DNA of 64,000 nt, taken from NCBI GenBank assembly GCA_047967505.1, contig CM106538.1. The stretch is one strand, 5' to 3'. The notes beneath the pieces were generated by a model. That model saw only the letters and a program-made list of their open reading frames with translations, was not told the origin of the DNA and did no database searches. Origin of the DNA: Dipteris shenzhenensis. Taxonomy: Eukaryota > Polypodiophyta > Polypodiopsida > Gleicheniales. This document shows positions 1 through 11,025 of this stretch, one piece after another. Position 1 is the first letter of the stretch; each line of letters begins with the position of its first letter. Made by a program: the position numbers and the translations under genes.

Positions 1-214
1 ACCACCAGAAAATCACAAACTATAGTTTGCAGAAATAACAAAACTTTGACTTGATTTCTGCAACAGATTCACCATCTCGTAAGGCGACTCACCATAATTG
101 GACCATGATCGACCTCAATTTCATCCTCCTCTGAGTTAACCTCGCCTACCTTTCTGTCATTCTAGCAGGCACATTTCAAATAAGATGGACACTGACTAAT
201 GTAGATGCATGGCG

Positions 215-622
215 TCACCAATAGTCCCCACACGCACACTTTCCGTCCTTAAACAAATGAGAGCGGTTTGCATCTCTGACAAGAATAGTTCGCTGCTCTA
301 TCTTTGATATAAGTGCAACGACCCCATGACAGGTATGACACGTCCAGAGATTTTGAACAACACGTATGGGTGTCCCCTTTGGTGTGTTGATTAGGGCACA
401 CGCAATAGCTAGCTTCTCGCTGTGCCCACATAACCCATGCTTTACATTAACAGACACATAACTTGAGACCCAATGAAAATCAGGGGTGCGACCTTTCTCC
501 CTCATTTTGAGGTAAAGATCCTCTAGCTTTGCATATATCCTTGAGCTTTGAGAATGCCCTGTGTCCCCCACCGAGAATGAATGCATTGATCCACCCATGT
601 CAGTCCAACAACTCTGTTCTGG
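215..622 (-). pseudogene. DYW cytidine-deaminase domain, in frame behind the amber codon of the PPR gene
   Basis: This is the direct in-frame continuation of the upstream PPR frame: both frames differ by a multiple of three and only the TAG at 623-625 separates them. The segment holds the usual E+/DYW transition (SCW, then MHSFSVGDTGHSQ), the zinc and catalytic HSE motif in CGHSEKLA, the second zinc site CHTC, the RDANRSHLFKDG stretch and the terminal CGDYW followed by TGA. No deaminase residue I can check is missing. It could be a recently inactivated gene, be read at a low level through the TAG, or be used through the internal ATG at 596-598. Without the stop the protein would be a standard PLS-E-DYW editing factor. 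I infer a recent lesion because the rest of the domain is undamaged. Confidence 0.85.
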
Positions 623-2767
623 CTACTTCCATGCTTGTTTTTCCATTTTCATTGCCTCAACCTCCTCCTCTTCCTCCTGCATGTGAGCATCTGCATAGAT
701 GTTAGACATCAAGACATAAGCCGCAGCATCCTTTTCATCTAATTGCACTGCATGTTCAAAGGCCAACCTTCCAAGCTCTACATTACCCCATTTTCGACAA
801 GCACCCAACAAAGTTTTCCACACCACAATATCAGGATGGAAAGGCATCTTCTTCACCATTTCTAGTGCCTTGTCTAATTGGCCTGAACGGCCAAGGAGAT
901 CAACCATGCTAATGTGGTGCTCAATAGTTGCATTGACACCATAGTCTTTGCTCATGGCCTCAAAGTACTTCTGGCCATCATCCACTAGACCTGTGTGACT
1001 GCATACAGTAAGAACAGTGAGGAATGTGGCCCCACTTGGATTTATGCCTTCCTCTTTCATTCTCTCAAGCATATGGAAAACATTTTCACTTTCTCCTAGC
1101 TGGGCATAACCTGCAATAAGTGCATTCCATGAGACCTCGTCCCGAGCTGACAGATTGTCGAATGATTCTTGAGCATCTGCAAGCGAGCCACATCTGGCAT
1201 ACATATCCACCAAGGTGCTGCCAACGATAAGATCTGTTTCCAGCCCCTTTATGGCAACCTCTGTGTGTATCTCTCTGCCCTTGTGTATGGCTCCTATGAT
1301 GCCGCAAGCTTTCAAGCTGCAAACGAATGTGACAACAGATGGAAAGACACCCTCCAGTTGCATCTGTTTGAAACTATTCAGTGCTTCCTCGCCAAGACCA
1401 TGCTCAGCATATCCTGCGATCAAGGCATTCCATGAGACCTCATTTCGAACTGGCAGCTTGTCAAATGCTTTCCGTGCTTCTGCGAGGGAACCACATTTGG
1501 CGTACATATCCACCAAGGTGCTGCCAACAACAAGGTCTGTTCCCAACCCCTTTCTGTCAATCTCGGCATGTATGTCTCGGCCCTTGTCTACGGCTCCTAT
1601 GCAGCCACAGGCTTTCAAGCTGCAAACCAATGTGACAGCATCCGGTGAGACACCCTCCAGTTGCATGTGTTCAAAACAGTTAAGCGCTTCCTGACCAAGA
1701 CCATGTTCGGCATAGCCTGCAATTAGTGCAGTCCACGAGACTGTGTCCCGAACAGCAAGTTCATCAAAAACTTTACGTGCTTTTGCAAGCAAGCCACATT
1801 TGGCATACATATCCACCAAGGTGTTTCCAACAAAAAGATGTCTTTGCAACCCCTTTCTAGCAATCTCAGCGTGTATTTCTTGGCCTCGTTCTGCATCTTT
1901 CAGCCTCGTACATGCCTTCAGTAGGGCTACAAACGTATACGTGCTAGGATGTACAGAATCCTCTTGCATTTTCTGGTACAGGTTGAGGGCATGCTGTGAT
2001 TTCCCACAGTCAATGTAACCCATGATAAGAGAAGTCCAAGAAAAAACATTCCGATCAACCATCCTGTTAAAAACCTGCTGAGCATCGCAGATGCTTCCAA
2101 CTTCTACCAACATTGGGACAAGGTAGTTTCCAAGGGATCGACAATCTTCTAGCCCACTTTCGCACATGTAGGCATGCAAGCGCTTGATATACGCTATATT
2201 TTTCTTTTTCCTGCACTTAACCAACATGCATGTAAGGTTCTCAATCGATGACAGCTGGGGCATCCGTTCCATAGAAGTGAGTGCCTCCTCTAAGCTAAGC
2301 GTGTCCCAGGCACCCCTCTCTCGCAATTCTTGTGCTTTACATACATTCACCTGTATTTCAGACATAAATCCAGCCTTGTCACACTCCTTCACCCACCCAC
2401 ACTGGGAGGGATCCGTGCAGTACTCCTTCCATAAGCGCTCCGTACGTGATCTACCTGCCATTAGACCACGATGGCAACTAATTCCCACTGTTTTCCGTCC
2501 TATAGAAGTCTTAAAATACATTACGCGAAGGCTCAGCAGAAATCCCAACCGAGTACCTGAAGGTGGAGGTTCCTCCACCACAGCCTCACTGCCACGCTGA
2601 CTCCCCAAAGGAGCCATTGTAGAGAAAAGGCTTGATAGACTGCGGAGATGAGCTACCAAACTTTGCCAGACGGACTGTGGATGAGCAATATGAAAAGCCT
2701 GCCAAAGGGAAGGAAAACCATGCAGCCTTGTTAAGGGGTAATGATATGGTGGGAAAAGGGTTTTCAT
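623..2767 (-). CDS. PLS-class pentatricopeptide repeat protein, ends at in-frame TAG before its DYW domain
   Basis: Encodes 714 residues from an ATG at 2765-2767 to a TAG at 623-625. The first ~60 residues contain no acidic residue and are rich in Ser, His, Leu and Arg, as expected for an organelle-targeting peptide. From about residue 170 come PLS-type PPR motifs, seen as three nearly identical ~101-residue triplets with signatures such as VSWTALIAGYAEHG, LVDMYAKCGSLAEAR and VCSLKACG. An E-type region with KTLLGACRKWGNVELG follows near the C-terminus. Proteins of this family bind organellar RNA, one base per P- or S-type motif, and with a DYW domain they perform C-to-U editing. Here the DYW domain lies directly downstream in the same frame but behind the TAG, so the translated product would be a PLS-E protein lacking its own deaminase. 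The gene is intronless, as is usual for PPR genes. Class is certain; the RNA target is unknown. Confidence 0.9.
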   Translation of the reverse strand: MKTLFPPYHYPLTRLHGFPSLWQAFHIAHPQSVWQSLVAHLRSLSSLFSTMAPLGSQRGSEAVVEEPPPSGTRLGFLLSLRVMYFKTSIGRKTVGISCHRGLMAGRSRTERLWKEYCTDPSQCGWVKECDKAGFMSEIQVNVCKAQELRERGAWDTLSLEEALTSMERMPQLSSIENLTCMLVKCRKKKNIAYIKRLHAYMCESGLEDCRSLGNYLVPMLVEVGSICDAQQVFNRMVDRNVFSWTSLIMGYIDCGKSQHALNLYQKMQEDSVHPSTYTFVALLKACTRLKDAERGQEIHAEIARKGLQRHLFVGNTLVDMYAKCGLLAKARKVFDELAVRDTVSWTALIAGYAEHGLGQEALNCFEHMQLEGVSPDAVTLVCSLKACGCIGAVDKGRDIHAEIDRKGLGTDLVVGSTLVDMYAKCGSLAEARKAFDKLPVRNEVSWNALIAGYAEHGLGEEALNSFKQMQLEGVFPSVVTFVCSLKACGIIGAIHKGREIHTEVAIKGLETDLIVGSTLVDMYARCGSLADAQESFDNLSARDEVSWNALIAGYAQLGESENVFHMLERMKEEGINPSGATFLTVLTVCSHTGLVDDGQKYFEAMSKDYGVNATIEHHISMVDLLGRSGQLDKALEMVKKMPFHPDIVVWKTLLGACRKWGNVELGRLAFEHAVQLDEKDAAAYVLMSNIYADAHMQEEEEEVEAMKMEKQAWK

Positions 2768-4288
2768 GGGAAATACAAATTTCCCAAGCTTTAACTAAGC
2801 ATTATGACATTCGAGCCTTGATTTTATGTCATTTCAGCCCTAAAATGACATAACCATTGAGCTCCAGCCCTCCCTGATTTTGTGGGGAAATAATGGGAAG
2901 AAAACCTTGGCATAGAATTTCCAATTTTCCACAAAAGTACCACAATGTCATCAGGGCTTTAGAGTCGAATAACATGGAAATTTTCATAGCCTCTAGTATG
3001 TCTGCCCCCTTCGAACATAATTCCCATGCTAATTTGATGGTTTGTTTTCTATTTTTGTTTTGAATATGTCTCCACTCAAAACCTAACGCTAGTGCCATAC
3101 CTCCTTGTTTTTTTCGAAGACACCTTGGTACAGGACCAAATTAAGTGCAACCACATTCCCACATTTGGATGAAGAAACCCACCCCAGAAAACAAGGGTTA
3201 GAATTTTCCATCATAATGGATGATGGTGTAGCAAAGAAAGATGAGAGAATGGAAGGCATGAGACTCCTTGAACTTGCTTAACCTCTTATGTGGCATGCTT
3301 CAGATAGGCATGCCACTTCCTCTATATGCTTTGTACCTTGGCCATTCTCACACAATTACCGACACAAGGCTATCGGCCACTCAAGTGATCTGCACATATA
3401 TGTAATTGGGCTTCCACAAACATGTTCATTGCTTCTCTTCACTCCATATCTTCTCCAACCCATGACGATAGCAACACCTCCTCCTTTGGCAATGACGCAT
3501 AATAACCCCCTCCATGGGCAATGAAAACATTCATCTGAATGATGGCTACGATAGTATGAAGGTCAAGGTTAGTGTCTACTCCATTACAATGTAGAGAACT
3601 TATATGTATGTTTTTTCTAAGATACACATTGAAAAATGATGATACACGCTTAAATAGAATCTCAATTACATTACATCGTTGCATTGTCGGTATGGTTGGA
3701 GGGAGTGTTATTGGGTCTCAACCAAGCCCTCATGTATATAAGATATTATCATCATTTGCTTGATTTTGCATTTTATAAAGCTAATATCAACGCAGTGTTA
3801 TTCGGTGAGATGTATCTCTTTGCTCCCAATTCCCATACTATTTCCATAGTTATCTTATCTTTAGACGCTTTTGCTTTCTTTCTCTTCTACATTATGGTAT
3901 CATAGCATTCCCATTTCCCTAATAAATTAGAGCTCATGCCATGGGAATGAGGGTTTCAAACAATGCACCGTTTCTTATACTAGGATTATAAGGTGGTGAG
4001 CATGTGGTTAGAGGGGCCTTGTCCTCTGTTTCTAATCTTGGGAAAGTCTTTGCCACACGGCTAATTTCTTGCAACAAAAGAGACTTTTTCATGTAGGAAG
4101 TGGAGGCAAGAAGTGGGGGTTAAGGTTTTGGAGAAAAGAAGGTACATAACATAGTAGAAGTAGGAGTAGAGGGGATAGAAAAGTATAAGGAGGGGATATG
4201 CAAGTGAGGTTCAAAAGAGGTTAGGGGGCAAGAGTGAGAGGAGGTGAAAAGAGAACATACACTACAATCTTGGATACAATGAGGTGTC
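2768..4288. other. Intergenic, no recognisable gene
   Basis: Only short frames without family signatures occur here on either strand. The part next to 2767 would hold the promoter of the PPR gene, but I see no clear TATA element. The rest is AT-rich and resembles decayed repeat DNA. Confidence 0.5.
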
Positions 4289-5100
4289 TGTGGGGGTTAA
4301 AAGGCCACTGTACCTTAACTCAGGTTATGTACAATACTCACACATATATAAATGAATGACAAAGAAGATTAGAGTGTTTTGCACCCACCAAAACTTGTGT
4401 GGCTCTCTTCTGGCTCTCCCTCTCTCTCACCCTCTTCCGTTCCACTTGCGTTGAGAGCACTCTCAACTGGTATTAGAGCCCATGTGGTTTATCAAATGCT
4501 TCTAGGTGTTCTAGCTGAGCCCGAGTGTGTGCTTGGAGCCCAAAGTCTGCTGCTACAGCTTTGTGGGAGGAAGGAGAAGCTCTATTAGGTGACTTTACTT
4601 GCATCTTGGTGTGCAGAGACCTTGCAAAAACCTTTGGAAAGTTCTCTTAGTGGTTTTGGAGAAAAAAAGCCTTTTTTTAATGATTCCCTTGTTCCTTTCG
4701 ATGACGACTAAGAGTCTGGAATGACTTGCAGAGGCAACCGTTGCTTGCTTTTGGTGTTCATTGTACTTTGGGAGTTCGAAAACCCCTTAATTGTTCAATT
4801 TGGGATCATTTCATTGGATTTTTGACTCGCTGTCTCTTGCTTAAACATTTTTCTGGTAGTGTGTTGGAACTCAAGTTTGAAGCAACCATTCGCATATCTG
4901 TAAGTTCTAGTGGACTCAGGAGGTCCTAAAACTTCTATGTTGCTCATCATTTGCACTCCGGTCGTATTTACAAATAGATCTATTTGCAAAAACGTTTTCT
5001 GGTCCATGTGTTGAACCCGATGATTAGGACCATAGTTTCCAAAACCGTCTATTTCATTGCATTCCAGAGGCCCAAAAACCCCTACCTTTTAGCTTGGCTG
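4289..5100 (+). mobile_element. Truncated copia-1-family copy: LTR, primer-binding site and partial leader
   Basis: An LTR at 4289-4465 begins TGTGGGGGTTAAAAGG and ends CTCTCA. It matches, in opposite orientation, the LTRs of the complete element at 7798-13721. After the two bases AC comes a primer-binding site at 4468-4480 (TGGTATTAGAGCC, complementary to the initiator tRNA-Met 3' end apart from one change). The following ~620 bp match the leader of the complete element (for example AAGTTTGAAGCAACCATTCG and CCCAAAAACCCCTACC) and similarity stops near 5100. No gag or pol of this copy remains. It is an old 5' fragment, more diverged than the two LTRs of the full element are from each other. 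Confidence 0.8.
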
Positions 5101-7018
5101 ATCATTTCCTTCCTCATACGCTAGTCAACAAGGATATTCAAAGAAGATGATTCATTAAGAGCCTCCTACTTAACTACAAGCTTGATTAGTTAACCTGATA
5201 GGCTATCAAGCATAAAGTCACCACTATCCCACCAAGCCAACGAAGCTGGGAAAGAAATCACATCCCTTTAGGAGGACATTGTGAGAGTAAAGTATACCCT
5301 AGAAAAGAGGAAAAAACAAGCAAAGCATGCTCTAGAAATGTGAGACTAGGTCCAAAAGGTGAACATTGAACTAAAACTCAAGTCAAACTTTCAAAAGTCC
5401 AATGCAACAAAACCACGGATGAAGTCCTAATTTCCATGTCAAAACTCCAAGAAGTGTAAGAGAAACTAACACATATAGTGTTGGAGAGATTTAACAAAAT
5501 CCAAAGGCAACAGGATGAACAATGACATCATGTGGAGGAGCTACTTCATCTTCTTACCCGGTCCTAGGACCTCAACAAGTTAAAATCATTCAAAGAGGGC
5601 AACAATGATGATGAAGGATGAATGAGAGCAATGGATCCTTCAGTCGACTCTATGACTCCAATCTCAAGCAAGCTCAAGAAAGCTAGTGACCTCCCCCACA
5701 ATTCCACAAATGGGGACAACAAAGGAGAGGCCAGTCAACAAGACCTGAAGACTAATTCAAGGGGTAGCGAGTGAGCAAAGGACAAAATAGAGAACACTAT
5801 AGCACACCTAGCTACCTAGCCCATGATGACCCCCACTGTGGATATGAGACAAAAAATTGCCCACCAATCCCTCACCATATAAAGGGTCTCTTAACCAAAG
5901 GGTAGTAGCAGAAGGTAGCCATAGAGACAATCACCCAATAGACTAGAGAACACCCCCCAACAAAGACCAATACCACACCCAAGGACCAAGTGGTAGCTCT
6001 TGATGGAGCTCAAGAACTGATCAAGGGGAGATGTATAGAGAAGGAGGTCAAGCCACTCACTAAGAAAACCAAGACCAAGGGGCTGGATTACAAGCCTAGC
6101 CCACACAAAGAAGATATCTGTGAGGCTAAGTAGGATAGACTTGCAAAATTGGTAATAGGAGCTAAAACCATGGAGTTGATCAAGGTTGACACCAAAGACC
6201 CCCGCCCCCAATGTGAAAATGACAACAAACACAAAGGGAGGTAGTGTAGGATTGAAGAAGCAAAGGGGAACACATTGTACTCCCTCCCATCTCATTAGCC
6301 ACTCCCCCTACCATTGAGTAGGCATGGGAAAACTCCCTTCAAATTAGTGCTATAAAGATTCGTGAATTGGCCGTGTGTCATAGACGCTCACTTGTCAACA
6401 ATGTGAAGTCAGTTTAATTGCTTTGAGAGGCAGCAAACTAGCATGACTAGATGAAGGTCTTGTGCGATCTCAATAGCCTCTATTAGTGCATGAAAAAAAT
6501 CTCCACCACCTTTGAAGCTATCAAGATTGATGATTTGTTCCGTCGATGCAACAAACCTCTAACTCTACTTTGGAAAGGTGCTGCAAGGTAGCACTTCCAT
6601 GAGTAAGGCAGGAAGAAGAATTGACCTTCCGTTGGGAAAGGTTTAGGCAAATAGAAATAGAAGGGGGATAAGCATTGAACCACATAATAGATGGTTCAAG
6701 GATTCAGATGCAATCAAAGATGAGCTCACATACCAAAGGACAAAGCAGGCAAATGAAGCTCCCCGCAAAGGACAAAGGGAGTTGGCTAGCAAAGGACTCA
6801 ACAAAGAGGGAAGTAGAGAAAACCTGTCAATCCATGAGCTACACTAGATACCCAAAGCCCAAGTCATGCATTAAGGTCACCAAGACTGTGTACATCAGGC
6901 AATAGGTCATGTAGCTAAGGAACTTAATGCTAGGCAATAAAGGAAGTGGTACTACATGATAACTCTCCCATGACCATGGGCCAAGCTCACCTCCTCATCC
7001 AACTGAGGGCTGTGTAGA
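5101..7018 (+). pseudogene. Decayed coding-like sequence of unknown family
   Basis: The plus strand between about 5216 and 5800 reads as a charged, coiled-coil-like protein broken by scattered stops and frame changes. Examples are YTLEKRKKQAKHALEM and VNIELKLKSNFQKSNA, followed by a Ser/Asn/Asp-rich part (DPSVDSMTPISSKLKKASD). A lysine-rich stretch (KPLTKKTKTKGLDYKPSP) follows near 6035-6100, and a 76-codon frame lies at 6675-6905. The remaining protein-like character suggests a dead gene or transposon-encoded protein. I do not recognise a domain. It lies directly after the truncated copia fragment, so it may be part of another inserted element. Confidence 0.3.
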
Positions 7019-7797
7019 GAATCTCACAATTAATCACCAAGGCAGGTGTCATTACGCTGACTTCTGCTTGCATCAACCTAGTGGACTATTTTTTGTCTTT
7101 TCCTCTCCCCCTTGGTTGACCAGTGAATCCTTTTGTCAGTCCACTAGACTATTGACAATCTTTTCCTCACCCCTTAATTGACTAGTGAAACCTATGCTCA
7201 AATACAAATAGTGCTAGTGTTTGGGTGGAAGATGCCCTCTCTTGCGCCGATGGGTTTTCTTGGTGTGTAGGACCTACTCGATGTGTGAAAAAGTTCGATG
7301 TCAAAATCTATCACAGGATTTTATCCTGTGTGGGTGAAATCGTATGAAGATGGGTAGATAAGCACACACAACAGTAATGTGAGCCTTGCAAGAAATTAAT
7401 AGATAGCCGAGATATCAAACCCAATTGTGATATTATCAAAGAGGCCTTGGCCTATTATACAAACAACCCTAGCTACAAACGACTCATAGAGACTCTCGCC
7501 TCAACTTGAAAACTACACTCAATCTAAACAACGAGGCATTACTCAAACTCAAACAATGATACGCCCAATTTGGGAACCACATATGCACAAGGGTGTTGAC
7601 AGATGTAAATACAGAAACCTTTAGGGAGCACATTACTTATTTAGAGGAGCACTATGCACACAATCTAGATCCCTTATATTTCTTGAAAATAGCATCGTTG
7701 TTCATATTAAGAACTTGGAATGATGTATCTTCTTGTTTTTCATTTCTATTGATAAGGGATTACAAGGGATGCTACTAGAGATGATGATTATGGCTCC
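7019..7797. other. Intergenic with one dispersed repeat
   Basis: No gene seen. About 7176-7240 (TTGACTAGTGAAACC, then AAATAGTGCTAGTGTTTGGG) recurs at 15139-15190, so it belongs to a dispersed repeat. A perfect 8-bp hairpin with a 3-base loop lies at 7312-7330 (CACAGGAT/ATCCTGTG). Confidence 0.4.
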
Positions 7798-7969
7798 TGA
7801 GACTGCTCTCAACGGAAGCAAGAACGGAAGAGGGAGAGAGAGAAACAGAGAGCCACACAAGTTTTGGTGGGTGCAGAACCACCCTAATCTTCTTTTTCAT
7901 TCATTTATATATGTGTTTGAGTATTGTACATAACCGAGGTAAAGGCACAGTGACCTTTAACCCCCACAA
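7798..7969 (-). repeat. 3' LTR of copia-1
   Basis: 172 bp. On the minus strand it starts TGTGGGGGTTAAAGG and ends CTCA. It carries a TATA-like stretch on the minus strand (ACATATATAAATG, plus coordinates 7902-7914). It is nearly identical to 13552-13721 apart from a few substitutions and a small indel. Confidence 0.9.
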
Positions 7970-7984
7970 CCTCCCACTTAAAGG
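7970..7984 (-). promoter_or_regulatory. Polypurine tract of copia-1
   Basis: On the minus strand CTTTAAGTGGGAGGT lies immediately before the LTR start. AAGTGGGAG is the usual polypurine tract of plant copia elements and primes plus-strand DNA synthesis. Confidence 0.8.
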
Positions 7985-8021
7985 ACAATGTGCCTTTGAG
8001 GGAGAACAACCAGTGAGCATA

Positions 8022-9613
8022 CTATCCAATGCCCATCAATACACGACAATACTCAAACCGCTGAATAGGTAGACTCTTCGTCAGCATATTTGCAGGGTTA
8101 TCATCTGTATGAATCTTGACAAGCTCTATGCGCTTGTCCTCAAGTACCTCCCTGATAAAATGGTACCTGACCTCAATGTGTTTGGTCTTTGCATGAAAGA
8201 CCGGATTCCGTGCTAGCTGAATAGCACTCATGGAATCACTATGCAATGTCGGTACACCTGTATGATCCCTAAATCTCCCACTAGCCGATCAAGCCATATA
8301 GCCTCCTTGCAACCCTCTGTGGCTGCAACATACTCAGCCTCTGTGGTAGACAAAGTAATGCACTTCTGTGTACGAGACATCCACGACATTGCACCACCTG
8401 CAAAGGTGAACACATAACCAGAAGTGGATCTCCTACTATCCACATGCCCTGCATAGTCTGAATCTGTGTATCCAAGTACACGCATGTCTCTTCTACCAAA
8501 GTAGATGCACATCTCCTTGGTACCCTTCATGTACCTCATGATGCACTTAACTGCCTCCCAATGCCTCTTTCCTGGATTAGCCATATACCCGCTAACAACT
8601 CCCACTGCAAATGCAATGTCTGGCCTAGTAGCTATCATAGCATACATTAGACTCCCAACTGCTGATGCATAAGGAACCTTGGCCATCATGACCCTTTCCT
8701 CATCTGATTTGGGACTATTTGTATGACTCAATTTAGCATATGGAGGCAATGGAGTACTCACTGCCTTCCCCCCCTCCATATTGAAACGCTGCAATACTTT
8801 TGTAACATACTCTTTTTGTGAAAGCCAAAGGAGTTTCCTACTTTGATCACGCGTGATGCGCATACCAAGAATATGACTTGCAAGTCCCAAATCCTTCATA
8901 TCAAAGGCCTCATGCAACTTGACCTTTAATGCATCTAGCTCATAAGTATTCTTGCCAGCCAATAGCATATCATCCACATATAGTGCCAAGATTATCAAGC
9001 TATTATCCTTAGCCCTTTTAGTGTAGAGGCAGTGATCAATTTCACTCCTTCTAAAACCCTGGGTCTGAATGAAAGCATCAAACTTCTAATACCATTTTCT
9101 AGGCGCTTGCTTAAGACCATAGAGACTCTTCTTCAGCTTGCAAACTAAATGCTCTATGCCCTTTTCTTCAAAGCCTTCCGGCTGCACCATGTAAATTTCC
9201 TCATGCAAATCCCCATGCAAGAAAGTTGTCTTGACATCCATCTGCATAAGCTCCATATCTTCTGATGCCACTAGTCCAAGCATGCATCTAAGTGTGGTCA
9301 TCTTCACAACCGGAGAGAATATCTCATCAAAGTCCACATCCTTCTCTTGCTTGAACCCTTTAGCAACCAAACGGGCCTTGTACCTAGGCACATCATCACC
9401 TATGACCTTCATTTTGTAGACCCATTTACATGGCAATGCTTTCTTTCCATGTGGCTCCCACTTGCGTTGATCCTCGTGCATCATAGCCTCTCTGTAGCAA
9501 GAAGGCTCCCCACAATCAGTAAGCATCACATAGTCTACCCCTAGAACAAACCTATCAGGTGGTCTAGACACTCTAGATGATCTTCTCAAGGGCATTTCAG
9601 CTTGCTGTCCCAC
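8022..9613 (-). pseudogene. copia-1 reverse transcriptase and RNase H, broken
   Basis: Three minus-strand frames (9086-9613, 8228-8998, 8022-8246) together give a copia RT-RNase H. The first has the RT start (ARLVAKGFKQEKDVDFDEIF, MDVKTTFLHGDLHEEIYM, LKKSLYGLKQAPRKWY). The second has the catalytic YVDDM, the SLMYAMIATRPDIAFAVG stretch and the RNase H core (YTDSDYAGHVDSRRSTSGY, TTEAEYVAATEGCKEAIWL). The last has the RNase H end (MHSDSMSAIQLARNPVFHAK). A stop follows the APRKWY motif and a frame change precedes MHSDS, so no single protein can be made. Confidence 0.92.
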
Positions 9614-9736
9614 CTACATATCAGCCAAATTTGGCTCATCATTTCCACTAATAGATGATCCATCATCTACCCTTGATTGTATACTTGTGGGGGTACTTGG
9701 TGGTACCATTTCTTGCACATTTGGTGCATGGACAGC

Positions 9737-11025
9737 TTATTGTCTATCAACATATGCAGGTGGATTCACATCTTGGAAAAAGATTCTCCGCATTTTCACA
9801 TCCCTCATGGGTGCCTTATGCATCTTCTTCTCATTGAAGACTACATCATGGCTGCGTATGATCTTCTCTGCTTCTGGATCCCAGAGACGATAGCCCATCT
9901 CTCCACTTTCACCATAACCCAGAAAGATGCATTTCCTAGACTTAGGATCTAGCTTCTTTCGAAGCTCTTTTGGCACATGTGCATATGCCTCACACTCAAA
10001 TATACGCAAATGAGAGTAAGAGGGCTTCTTGCCACTCCATGCCTCTTCAGGAATACCACCATCCAAACTCTTACTAGGTGATCTATTGATCACATGCACT
10101 GCAGTCTTCATTGCCTCAGCCCAAAAACCATTAAAAAGACTTGCATTGGAAAGCATGCATTGCAACCTTTCTTGAATGGTATGGTTTATCTTTTTTGCAA
10201 CTGGATTTTGCTCTGGAGTACGAGGGGATGTGAGCTCCCTCTTAATCCCACGTGTATCACAGAAATGCTGAAAGTCATGAGACAACTGGATTTTGCTCTG
10301 GAGTACGAGGGGATGTGAGCTCCCTCTTAATCCCACATGTATCACAGAAATGCTGAAAGTCATGAGAGAGATACTCTCCACCATTGTTAGTCCGTAGGCA
10401 TTTAAGTGTTCTACCTGACTGATTCTCAACCAAGGCCAGCCATTTCTAAAATACCTGGAACACCACTCTTCTGAGCTATAGCATAAGCTGACACTTTCCT
10501 AGTTGCATCATCAATGAATGTCACATAGTATTCAGCCCCGCCTAATGACCGTGTAGGCATGGGACCACATACGTTTGAATGCACCAAATCAAGCTTTTCA
10601 AACTCTTTCATTTCCCTTCTTTTATGGGCAGATTTAGTCTGCTTCCCATAGAGATAGTGCTCAAAAAATTCAAAATCAGAGAAACTCAAATGTGGCACAT
10701 AACCCAAATGGCATAAGAGTTTCATTCCATTCTGGCTCATGTGCCCCAACCTACAATGCCACAAAGAAGTGCTTGGCTGCTCGATTATTGCAACAATATG
10801 ATCAAATACCCCTGATACATGTAAGGGATACAAAGTCCCATACTTGGCACCCCTAGCCAAAAGCATAGAGCCCTTCAGAATTTTCCAACTCTGAAAGCCA
10901 AAAGTGGTGTGAAAACCAGCATCATCAAGCTGACCCACTAAAATAAGACTCTTGGTCAACTTAGGCACATGTCTCACATGTTTCAAAATAAATGCAGACC
11001 CATTTGCAAAAGAAAACTTTATCAC
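9737..11025 (-). pseudogene. copia-1 integrase, broken by an 85-bp tandem duplication
   Basis: The 10426-11025 frame carries the pre-integrase zinc region (SLWHCRLGHMSQNGMKLL) but its second zinc pair is lost (FEHYLYGK where CxHC is usual). The first catalytic Asp follows (LDLVHSNVCGPM), then VTFIDDATRKV. The 9737-10429 frame holds the rest of the core (LTSPRTPEQN, INRSPSKSLDGG) and the C-terminal part (RKCIFLGYGESGEMGYRLWD). Between them sequence is lost and an 85-bp segment is duplicated (10198-10282 and 10283-10367), which shifts the frame because 85 is not a multiple of three. Confidence 0.88.
10198..10367. repeat. 85-bp tandem duplication inside copia-1 integrase
   Basis: Two adjacent copies of a unit starting CAACTGGATTTTGCTCTGG differ at one or two bases by eye. 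It arose after insertion, since the unit is integrase coding sequence and the duplication breaks the frame. Confidence 0.9.

Noticed and set aside
623-625. The TAG in the PPR gene as a U-to-C RNA editing site restoring a Gln codon
   Set aside because: Fern U-to-C editing is known in organelle transcripts. This is a nuclear gene, so editing cannot be assumed.
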